Positions 1-6,329 of a stretch of 11,213 nucleotides of DNA are shown here, in pieces. The notes under the pieces were generated by a model. It saw nothing but the letters and a program-made list of their open reading frames with translations, made no database searches and had not been told where the DNA came from. Made by a program: the position numbers and the translations under genes. This DNA is from Bacteroidales bacterium (GTDB lineage: Bacteria; Bacteroidota; Bacteroidia; Bacteroidales; Marinilabiliaceae), in contig SFOL01000092.1 of the NCBI GenBank assembly GCA_004552385.1, forward strand, positions 1 through 11,213, written 5' to 3'. Each line of letters opens with the position of its first letter. Positions within the stretch are counted from its first letter, which is position 1.

Positions 1-5
1 CGCTC

Positions 6-32
6 GGCGGGCGGCGTCGCCGCCGCACCGCC
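6..32 (-). other. GC-rich hairpin in the putative rRNA leader
   Basis: GGCGGC (10-15) pairs with GCCGCC (19-24) across the three-base loop GTC. Outer pairs are GGCG (6-9) with CGCC (29-32), with a small bulge at 25-28. No T-tract follows in the leftward direction within the window, so it does not look like a finished terminator. It may be a processing stem or folding nucleus of the leader. Confidence 0.5.
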
Positions 33-128
33 TGCTTGTTGTGTGCGTCACTTCCAGTATGTCAATGTGCTTTGGCTTCGTCTTTGTCTTCCCCGTTTTT
101 GCGGGGCGAAATCCGAGTTGCGAAGTTA

Positions 129-175
129 GGAGGTTTTTCCGACTCCCGCAAGAGTCTCGTGGAGTTTTTTCCTCC
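129..175 (-). other. two-tier stem-loop in the leader
   Basis: The outer stem is CCTCC (171-175) with GGAGG (129-133). The inner stem is GACTC (141-145) with GAGTC (152-156) around a six-base loop, with A-rich internal loops between the tiers. It lies about 30 bases after the predicted start of the leftward transcript. The pairing is exact; the function is unknown. Confidence 0.4.
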
Positions 176-214
176 CCCGCCGTGGCGGCTCGTTTTCGTT
201 TCCGAAAGCGGGTG

Positions 215-245
215 CAAAGGTAGGGAGAAGTTTCGGTTTTGCAAG
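215..245 (-). promoter_or_regulatory. Bacteroidota-type promoter, leftward (putative rRNA operon)
   Basis: On the minus strand CTTG (242-245) is followed by exactly 19 bases and then TACCTTTG (215-222). This matches the primary sigma factor consensus of the phylum, TTTG, about 19 bases, TAnnTTTG, with one mismatch in the upstream box. Transcription should begin near 208 and run off the left edge. It is the only match I see between asnB and the left edge. The upstream flank is unusually G-rich on the plus strand. Confidence 0.75.
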
Positions 246-270
246 GGGGCGGCGGGAAAAAGCGCGCCGC

Positions 271-322
271 GGGGCGGGCGCGGGGGTGGGTTTCGGGGTG
301 GGTGTCAGGGGGTTGGGAGGGG
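271..322 (+). other. G-rich tract with nine G-runs, potential G-quadruplex
   Basis: Nine runs of three to five G lie within 52 bases on the plus strand (271-274, 276-278, 282-286, 288-290, 295-298, 300-302, 308-312, 315-317, 319-322), with loops of one to five bases. Two more runs lie at 245-249 and 254-256. It sits between the leftward promoter and the asnB terminator, on the template strand of the leftward transcript. It could fold as a quadruplex or be a simple compositional bias; the sequence alone cannot decide. Confidence 0.6.
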
Positions 323-343
323 TTGTTAAAAAGGTATAAAGGT

Positions 344-391
344 GGAAAGAAAAGTCCCAAGCCCCCTGAGACGGCGTCGCAGGGGGCTTGG
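344..391 (-). terminator. intrinsic terminator of asnB
   Basis: On the minus strand a perfect 12-base-pair stem, CCAAGCCCCCTG (380-391) with CAGGGGGCTTGG (357-368), encloses an 11-base loop. It is followed leftward by GACTTTTCTTT. It lies 35 bases past the asnB stop and ahead of the next leftward promoter. The plus-strand side has no T-tract, so it acts mainly leftward. Confidence 0.88.
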
Positions 392-425
392 AGCGATGAA
401 AATCAAATGGGGCAAAGGCTAAATA

Positions 426-2009
426 TTACTCTCCGCTGGCGCCATAATTTGGCAAAACGCGTGCAGAGGGGTCGTTGACATTGCAGTTCTCCCACTCCTT
501 GTTAGGCATCCAGAAATCTTTGATCACCTCGGAGCGGCCAGGGAAGTGCTGCTCAAAAATCTCACGATAGAGGAGGCTCTCCTTAGAGATTGGCGGCACG
601 TGTGTGTATTTGCGCCTGAGCGTCTCGAACTGCTCATCGGAGTAGAACTGCTCGGCGAACTGCTTAAGGTATTCGACGGAGCTATGACCGACAGCATCAG
701 AGAATGCGGCCTTCTCGCGATACAGGATATCGTGCGGGAGGTAGTCGCCCTCGAAGCTCTTCCGGAGAAGCCTCTTGCCCATGCCCGTCTTGTTGAGCTT
801 CATCTCGGGGTCGATGCTCATAACGTATCTGACGAAAGCGAGGTCGCCGAACGGGACTCGCGCCTCGAGGCTGTTGCCGGAAATGCACCTGTCGGCCCTC
901 AGCACGTCATACATATAAAGCTCGCTGACCCTCTTGACGGCCTCCTGTTGGAAAGCCTGTGCCGAAGGCGCATAGTCCGTATACTTGTATCCGAAGAGCT
1001 CATCGGAAATCTCGCCCGTGAGCAGCACCTTGATGTCGGTCTTCTCACGGATGTACTTGCAGACAAGATACATGCCGATGGAGGCGCGGATGGTGGTGAT
1101 GTCGAACGTCTCAGTGAGATATATGAGGTGCGAGAGCGAGTTGAAAATGTCATCCTTGGTAAAAAGGACCTCGGTATGGCGGCTTCCGATGAAATCCGCC
1201 ACGCGCCGCGCGTACTTGGTGTCGATAGGCCCGTCGACGATGCCGACGGCGAAAGTGCGTATGGGCTTGCCGAGATGGCGGGCCGCGATGGCGCAGACGA
1301 GGCTCGAATCCAACCCACCCGAGAGTAGGAAGCCGACCGGGACATCGCTCTGAAGGCGCTTGACGACGGCCTGGGTGAGAAGAGTGTTGATATTGCGGCA
1401 GACCACCTCCTCGTCATCGGAAGAGAAGCCGGCAGGCGTGGCCGTGACATCGGTGTAGCGAACAAACTTCTCACCGTCAAAGACATGGCCAGGCGGGAAA
1501 GGCATGACCGTCTTGCATATCCGCGTGAGAGCCTTCATCTCCGAAGCGAAGCAAATGTCGCCAGCCGGGGTGTAGCCGTAGAACATTCCGCGGATTCCGA
1601 TAGGGTCTCTCGCCGCGAGGAAGCGGTCTTGCTTCCTATCATAAATCACAAGCGCGAACTCGCCATCGAGCTGCCGCGCCATCTCAATGAGCCCCTTGTC
1701 AAGGAGGAGCGGGATGATGCACTCGCAATCGCTGCCGCTGCGGAAGTCGTAGTCAGAGTAACGGTTTCGGAGTGAGGGGCTGTTAAAGATCTCGCCATTG
1801 CAAGTCAGGAAAATGTCGCCGGAGACGAAAGGCTGGTTACCGGCGTCGGACACATCCATGATGCTGAGGCGGTGGAAAGCCATCCACCCCCTTGGGAGAT
1901 CCTGCTCCAACGTATTGTCAGGCCCGCGGTGCTTTATAGCATAGGCCTCATGGCCGAACTGAAGCTTCGTGGCCAAGTCACTACCTGTATAAACTGTGAA
2001 ACCGCACAT
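426..2009 (-). CDS. asnB: asparagine synthase (glutamine-hydrolysing), AsnB type
   Basis: The 527-residue protein makes asparagine from aspartate, ATP and glutamine in the cytoplasm. The N-terminal class II glutamine amidotransferase half begins MCGF, so Cys2 becomes the N-terminal nucleophile after Met removal. RGPD (28-31), HRLSI (46-50), CNGEIFN (70-76) and SGSDCE (91-96) match the glutamine pocket of E. coli AsnB. The C-terminal ATP-pyrophosphatase half has SGGLDSS (230-236), TTIRAS (305-310) and LEARVPF (381-387). Length is slightly under the E. coli enzyme (554). The GEGSDEVFGG signature of E. coli is GEISDELFG here (332-340), with the acidic residues kept. The gene is transcribed alone, with its own promoter (2045-2075) and terminator. 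Its isoleucine codons are mostly ATC/ATT, unlike the genes to the right. The start is set by the requirement for Cys2 and the promoter 36 bases upstream. Confidence 0.95.
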   Translation of the reverse strand: MCGFTVYTGSDLATKLQFGHEAYAIKHRGPDNTLEQDLPRGWMAFHRLSIMDVSDAGNQPFVSGDIFLTCNGEIFNSPSLRNRYSDYDFRSGSDCECIIPLLLDKGLIEMARQLDGEFALVIYDRKQDRFLAARDPIGIRGMFYGYTPAGDICFASEMKALTRICKTVMPFPPGHVFDGEKFVRYTDVTATPAGFSSDDEEVVCRNINTLLTQAVVKRLQSDVPVGFLLSGGLDSSLVCAIAARHLGKPIRTFAVGIVDGPIDTKYARRVADFIGSRHTEVLFTKDDIFNSLSHLIYLTETFDITTIRASIGMYLVCKYIREKTDIKVLLTGEISDELFGYKYTDYAPSAQAFQQEAVKRVSELYMYDVLRADRCISGNSLEARVPFGDLAFVRYVMSIDPEMKLNKTGMGKRLLRKSFEGDYLPHDILYREKAAFSDAVGHSSVEYLKQFAEQFYSDEQFETLRRKYTHVPPISKESLLYREIFEQHFPGRSEVIKDFWMPNKEWENCNVNDPSARVLPNYGASGE

Positions 2010-2044
2010 AATGATTTCTTTGCTTTTGTAATGTTTTGATGTCG

Positions 2045-2075
2045 CAAAGTTATGCTTTATAATTAAACGAGCAAA
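2045..2075 (-). promoter_or_regulatory. promoter of asnB
   Basis: On the minus strand TTTG (2072-2075) is followed by exactly 19 bases and then TAACTTTG (2045-2052), a full match to the Bacteroidota consensus. Transcription should start near 2038, giving a leader of about 29 bases. That leader is A-rich just before the ATG, with no Shine-Dalgarno, as usual in this phylum. Confidence 0.85.
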
Positions 2076-2205
2076 TAATAATCCGAATTAAAAGTGATAC
2101 CGCATTAAAAAACACAAGAACGTAAGTAAATCCCTTAAAAAGGCGACATCATGAGGGGAGAAGAGCGGGACATGGCGACGAGAAGCCCGTATATCATCCC
2201 CAACA

Positions 2206-2236
2206 ATTGAAATCTCAATAATTTGCGCTAAATTTG
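2206..2236 (+). promoter_or_regulatory. promoter of the GH105-amidohydrolase-permease operon
   Basis: ATTG (2206-2209) is followed by exactly 19 bases and then TAAATTTG (2229-2236), a near-perfect Bacteroidota promoter with one mismatch in the upstream box. The expected start is near 2243, leaving a leader of about 90 bases before the ATG at 2333. I see no equally good match further along before 6330, so this probably serves all three genes. Confidence 0.75.
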
Positions 2237-2332
2237 ACATACGCGCGGCGCTATCGAACGAAATCAAAGCCAACACAGCGCGTGCGCTGAAATCATCACC
2301 ACAAAAAACAAACCTACAGAACAAGTAACGAA

Positions 2333-3718
2333 ATGACGATCCGACAAGGCATCATTGCCACACTGACAGCGGCCACCCTGGCTGCCACGAGCGGCTGCGG
2401 CCCGAATGAGCAGAAAAGCAAGGCTGTCGATAGCGACAGCTGGGCGTTGAGAATGGCTTACAGCCACGGCGTGGCGGACTTTGACTGCAACACGAAGCAC
2501 CGCGACAGCCTGAGCTCCACACCGTGGGACTACGTGGGCGGGCTGGTGGCGAGCGCAGTGCTCGAGGCCTGTCAAGAGCACCCCGCGGAGACGGAGCTCT
2601 TGGACGCCGTGAAAGGCTTCGCCGACCTGGCGACAAGTGCGGACGGGACGGAGATCACGAAGAACGGCAAGCCCGCCTTGCAGCCAAGCAACATAGACGA
2701 CCTGGCCGCGGCGCGCGTCTACTTCGGCCTATATGACCACGCCATGGCATCCGGTGACACGGTGTCGGCTCGCCGATGGAAGACAGCCGCCACGACGGTA
2801 AGGAACAAACTGAAATACGAGCACACGAGGATAGCTGAGGGCCTGCCAGGCGCAGGCGGCTTCTGGCACAAATTGCGCTACCCGAACCAGATGTGGCTGG
2901 ACGGCCTGTTCATGGGTCCGGCCGTGTACGCGCGGTGGCAGGCCAAGTGGGGTCATGAGCTGGGCGAGGCAGACAACACAGAGAGCTGGGCAGACATAGC
3001 CCACCAGTTCAAAATATTGTTCAACAAGACGTATGACGAGTCGGAGCGTCTGAACTACCACGGATGGAGCGCGACCCCCGACGCAGAAGACTCCTTTTGG
3101 GCGAAAAAAGAGGAGCCCAACAAGGGGTGCAACGCGGAGGTGTGGGCCCGGGCGATGGGATGGTACGCGGGCGCGCTTGTAGACGTCCTGGACCTGATGC
3201 CCGCCACCCATCCGGACCGCGACACGCTCGCTGCCATGCTGCGCCAGTCGGCCTCAGACCTCATGGACAGACAGGACTCGGCCACGGGTCTATGGTTCAA
3301 CCTGCTGAAATATGACGGCAAGGTGGGCGCAGACGGCAAGGGCGACCAGATAGACGGGCAGACGTATAACGTGGGCACAAGGAAGAACTACACTGAGAGC
3401 TCGGCCTCGGGCATGTTCGCTTACGTGCTGATGAAAGGCGGCAGGCTGGGTTTGCTCGACAGCAAGGCAACGGAGTCTGGCAAGAGGGCGTTCGAGGGCC
3501 TGTTGCGCCATAAGATAGTAAACGAAAGCGATGGCAAGATAGGCATAAAAGACATTTGCGCATCGGCCGGGCTGGGTCCCGCCAACGACAAAGGGCGTAG
3601 CGGCACGCTGAACTATTACCTTGAGGGCTCGGACACGGGTCTCGTCAAGAGCAACGAGGGGAAGGGCATTGGCACCTTCATTCTTGCGGCAGTAGAATAT
3701 GAAAGGTTGGGCAAATAG
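2333..3718 (+). CDS. GH105 unsaturated rhamnogalacturonyl hydrolase, predicted lipoprotein
   Basis: The 461-residue protein belongs to the YteR/GH105 family, which removes the 4,5-unsaturated uronic acid left at the non-reducing end of oligosaccharides by polysaccharide lyases. Residues 1-21 form a short signal peptide ending at TSGC, with Cys22 as the likely lipidated residue, so it should sit in the periplasm or at the outer membrane. The family's alpha/alpha barrel signatures appear in order: MWLDGLFMGPAVYARW (187-202), whose Asp190 corresponds to the catalytic Asp of YteR; WARAMGWYAGALVDVL (271-286); NYTESSASGMFAYVL (352-366); and NYYLEGSDTG with GIGTFILAAVE near the C-terminus. It is the first gene after the 2206-2236 promoter, 21 bases ahead of the amidohydrolase. 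No lyase or SusC/SusD pair is in the window, so the polysaccharide (pectin, ulvan, glycosaminoglycan or other) cannot be named. The lipobox -3 residue is Thr, which is unusual. Confidence 0.9.
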   Translation: MTIRQGIIATLTAATLAATSGCGPNEQKSKAVDSDSWALRMAYSHGVADFDCNTKHRDSLSSTPWDYVGGLVASAVLEACQEHPAETELLDAVKGFADLATSADGTEITKNGKPALQPSNIDDLAAARVYFGLYDHAMASGDTVSARRWKTAATTVRNKLKYEHTRIAEGLPGAGGFWHKLRYPNQMWLDGLFMGPAVYARWQAKWGHELGEADNTESWADIAHQFKILFNKTYDESERLNYHGWSATPDAEDSFWAKKEEPNKGCNAEVWARAMGWYAGALVDVLDLMPATHPDRDTLAAMLRQSASDLMDRQDSATGLWFNLLKYDGKVGADGKGDQIDGQTYNVGTRKNYTESSASGMFAYVLMKGGRLGLLDSKATESGKRAFEGLLRHKIVNESDGKIGIKDICASAGLGPANDKGRSGTLNYYLEGSDTGLVKSNEGKGIGTFILAAVEYERLGK

Positions 3719-3739
3719 CCCGGCCAAAGCGATAAAGCG

Positions 3740-4923
3740 TTGAAAGAAAAAATATTATCAGCTTCGGCAGACCTCTTCGGGGAGACTGTGGAGATGCGTC
3801 GTCACCTCCACAGGCATCCCGAGTTGTCGTTTCACGAAACAGCGACATCGGCCTACGTGGAGGAGCGCCTGGCCGCCATGGGCATAGCCTATAAGAAAGG
3901 ATATGGCGCCTTTGGCGGTGAGGCCGGCCACGGCATAGTGGGCATTATAGAGGGCGGTCGCCCCGGGCGGACAATAGGCCTGCGCGCCGACATGGACGCC
4001 TTGCCGATAGAGGAGGCGGAAGATCACGAGGTGCGGTCGGAGAACGCCGGTGTGATGCACGCGTGCGGCCACGACATGCACACGGCATCGTTGCTGACGA
4101 CGTGCAAGATATTGCAGCAGAACCGTTCGGAGCTGCCCGGTCGTTACATAGTGGTGTTTCAGCCTGGCGAAGAGAGCTGGCCTGGCGGCGCAAGCCTGAT
4201 GTTGAAAGAGGGCGCATTGCGCGCGTTCGGCGAAGAGCCGGAAGTCATGATAGGCGCCCACGTCTTGGCAGAGATGCCCGTGGGGCGCGCAGGCTTCCGC
4301 CCCGGGGCGTATATGGCATCGGGCGACGAGATACACCTGCACATAAGCGGCCGCGGCGGCCACGGCGGCATGCCCCACCTATAGGGTGCGAGACCGTGGT
4401 GGCCATGCAGCACCTGGTGGCGCGCGAGGTGCCGGCCACGATACCGATGGTTCTGTCGTTCGGCAAATTTGAAGCCAACGGCGCGACAAACGTGATACCG
4501 GACAAGGTGTACATATGCGGCACCATGCGGACTATGGACGAGAGTTGGCGCTCCAAGATGAAACAGCGCATCACGACCGTGGCCCAGAGCCTTGCGAGAG
4601 CCTACGGTGCCGAGACCGAGGTGGAGATAAGGCACGGCTACCCGAGCGTAAGGAACTCGGAGCCCCTGACAGAGCAGGCCAGGCGGCTGACGGCAGACCT
4701 GATAGGCCAAGAGAACGTGGAGGACATGCCCCTCAGGATGACGGCCGAGGACTTCGGCTATTACACAGTTCGCTACCCATCGGTGTTCTACCGCTTCGGC
4801 GTAGGCTCGCCGAGCGGTGCCCACACGCCAGGCTTCAACCCGTCGGAAGAGGCGTTGCGCTCATCGCCCGCCATAATGGCTTGGATGGCGATAAACATGG
4901 CGGAAGAGACTGTGAGACAGTGA
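3740..4923 (+). pseudogene. M20-family (M20D) amidohydrolase, frameshifted
   Basis: This encodes a metal-dependent amidohydrolase of the hippurate / N-acyl-L-amino acid hydrolase family, cytoplasmic, about 400 residues when whole. The start is TTG at 3740, giving MKEKIL, then RRHLHRHPELSFHE, typical of the family N-terminus. Metal-site residues are visible: Cys109 and His111 in HACGHDMH, Glu144-Glu145 in GEES, His174 in GAHV, and a His in GAHTPGFN of the second half. The first frame ends at a TAG (4382-4384) straight after GRGGHGGMPHL. The remaining 180 residues continue in another frame from ATA at 4381 as IGCETVVAMQHLV to the stop at 4921-4923. Compared with the family pattern (PHxTxDPxxI), seven residues are missing and two bases (CT) remain, so about 19 bases appear deleted. 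The break falls in the dimerisation domain. Both halves look otherwise intact, so the lesion looks recent. It lies between the GH105 gene and the permease in one operon. Confidence 0.88.
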
Positions 4924-6263
4924 TGCTTAAAGATAACAGAAGGAAAAAGGTGCGCGACAGCCTCGCGTTCGGAGCTTTAATCCTGTGCTTCGGCCTGTTG
5001 GGCGCTGTCAACATGATGATGCGCCCGACAAGCCACTCGATAGGCCGTATATTCGACCTTCCGCTCGGGGGGTCGGGCGACGCCGTCGTGTTCCGCTCAA
5101 TGTGCTTGACCTTCCTCCTGTTGGCGCTGCCTGCGGTCTTGGTAGTGCGCCGCTACGGGTTCAAGAACGGCGTGGTGATGGGCCTCATGGTCTTCGCAGC
5201 CGGGACGCTGACGTTCATCCCAGCCACCCAGATGTGCACCTTCGGCCCGTTCGTGCTGGGTTATACATTAATATTGTGCGGGTCGCTGCTAATTAACGTG
5301 TCGGCCACACCATACGTCTTGACGTACGGATCGCGGCGCAAGTCGCTATTCCGCCTCATGCTGTGCCAGACGATGATCGTAGTCGGCTGGCTTGTCGGCA
5401 ACTTTCTGTCATGCGTCTACCAGGGTAAGGGTGTCTCGGGGCAGGACTTGACCAACATGATGCAACTGGACCATATATCCGGGTCGTTGGCTCAGAGGGA
5501 AGAGCTATTGTCACTGTCGACCCCGCTACTTGCGGTCGGCGCCGTCGCCACGGCGCTAATAATCATATTAGGCTCCACTGCGATGTTCGACCGCCCTCAA
5601 GACGAGTGCGCCCGAGACGCGGGCATAGGACAGAGCTTTAGAAAATTGCTGAGCGACAGAGCGTTCTTGCTTGGAACCGTGTGCCAGCTCTGCTATATGA
5701 CGGCTCAGACCTTGTGCTGGTCGAGCATAATAAGTTACGGAGTGAACACGATAATGGAGACGGAAGAGGGTCTGTCTCGGACAGAGGCCAGCGCCACTGC
5801 CGTGGAATACGTGACCGGGGGGGTGATAGTCTTCGGAGTGTGCAGACTGATATGGACGATAGTTGCCGGCGTAAAGACAGTGCGTCCGTCGGCGGCATTG
5901 AAAGTGAGTGGCATAGCGGCCTCTGTACTATGCGCGGCCTCCTTATTTTTAGAGAGATACATGGGGTTGTTATGCATGATTGGCGTATCGGCCTTCATGT
6001 CGATAATGTATCCGACAATCTATTACCTGTCAGTTCGCCGCCAGAACATATCAGGCATCCAGATAGGCACGGCATTCCAAGTGATGTGCGTCATGGGCGG
6101 CCTGGCCACCCGGAAGCTGATGCCTACGGGCGACAATGGCGAGACGGTCGTGCAGGCCATGTTGTTGGCCCTGTTCGGGTGCGTGGCGGCATACGGATGG
6201 TGGTGCCAGAAGCGCGGCGTAGGCACATTAGCCCCGCCCCCCCCAGGGCTAAGCGAAGCATGA
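4923..6263 (+). CDS. FHS-family MFS sugar permease (FucP-like), divergent
   Basis: The 446-residue inner-membrane transporter has about twelve hydrophobic segments and resembles the proton-coupled L-fucose permease FucP (438 residues). The second half is most alike: AQTLCWSSIISYGV (261-274), then EYVTGGVIVFGVCR (295-308) and AFMSIMYPTIYYLS (357-370). In the first half RRYGFKNGVVMGLMVFAAGT (76-95) and SATPYV (127-132) correspond to FucP segments. The two acidic residues essential in FucP seem absent: the NNLND segment reads NMMMR (30-34), and ETAANPF reads NVSATPY (125-131). The start is the ATG at 4923, which overlaps the TGA of the upstream amidohydrolase (TGATG); an in-frame extension to 4515 is only that gene's shadow. 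It probably imports the sugar or acyl-sugar released by the GH105 enzyme, but the substrate is unknown. G7 (5817-5823) and C8 (6237-6244) runs lie in the gene. Confidence 0.85.
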   Translation: MLKDNRRKKVRDSLAFGALILCFGLLGAVNMMMRPTSHSIGRIFDLPLGGSGDAVVFRSMCLTFLLLALPAVLVVRRYGFKNGVVMGLMVFAAGTLTFIPATQMCTFGPFVLGYTLILCGSLLINVSATPYVLTYGSRRKSLFRLMLCQTMIVVGWLVGNFLSCVYQGKGVSGQDLTNMMQLDHISGSLAQREELLSLSTPLLAVGAVATALIIILGSTAMFDRPQDECARDAGIGQSFRKLLSDRAFLLGTVCQLCYMTAQTLCWSSIISYGVNTIMETEEGLSRTEASATAVEYVTGGVIVFGVCRLIWTIVAGVKTVRPSAALKVSGIAASVLCAASLFLERYMGLLCMIGVSAFMSIMYPTIYYLSVRRQNISGIQIGTAFQVMCVMGGLATRKLMPTGDNGETVVQAMLLALFGCVAAYGWWCQKRGVGTLAPPPPGLSEA

Positions 6264-6329
6264 GGAGCCGCACGCCAGGGTGCGCAGATCATAGACAAGA
6301 GACCTATTTATAGACCATATATAACATAG

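Larger units (their letters stand above)
1..208 (-). other. putative rRNA operon leader, 16S gene off the left edge
   Basis: This is the region transcribed leftward from the promoter at 215-245. Read on the minus strand it contains TTGACATACTGGAA (about 52-65), which resembles the conserved segment I recall ahead of 16S genes in Bacteroidota. It also contains several hairpins: GACTC/GAGTC at 141-145 with 152-156, enclosed by GGAGG/CCTCC at 129-133 with 171-175; CCCCG/CGGGG at 91-95 with 102-106; and a GC-rich hairpin at 6-32 (GGCGGC/GCCGCC with a three-base loop, plus outer pairs and a bulge). No convincing reading frame fits. A long structured untranslated leader suits a stable RNA operon. 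The rRNA itself is not in the window, so the assignment is an inference; another structured RNA leader is possible. Confidence 0.5.
2010..2332. other. divergent intergenic region between asnB and the GH105 gene
   Basis: These 323 bases hold two back-to-back promoters, one leftward for asnB (2045-2075) and one rightward for the GH105 operon (2206-2236), about 130 bases apart. The stretch between them is AT-rich near asnB and mixed further right. I see no convincing small gene or clear operator palindrome. The rightward leader (about 2243-2332) contains only a short AGCG/CGCT hairpin near 2278. Confidence 0.7.

Noticed and set aside
36..478. Several forward and reverse frames of 60-97 codons at the left end
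   Set aside because: They have low-complexity compositions (Gly/Arg-rich) from the GC-rich leader and G-run tract, cross the promoter and terminator, and resemble nothing known.
546..1328. Long forward frame of 260 codons antisense to asnB
   Set aside because: It lies wholly within a confidently identified gene, has no recognisable family, and mirrors the codon bias of asnB.
2088..2324. Reverse frame of 78 codons in the divergent intergenic region
   Set aside because: It would run through the rightward promoter and toward the asnB promoter, with no promoter of its own and no recognisable similarity.
3758..4378. Reverse frame of 206 codons over the amidohydrolase
   Set aside because: Antisense to a clearly conserved sequence and ending with the frame break; no promoter or family similarity.
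4515..4922. Upstream extension of the permease frame
   Set aside because: It overlaps the conserved second half of the amidohydrolase in another frame and would place a charged stretch before the first membrane segment.
6231..6285. Possible terminator after the permease (TAGCCC/GGGCTA and CGCAC/GTGCG hairpins)
   Set aside because: Both stems are only five to six pairs and no T-tract follows either.
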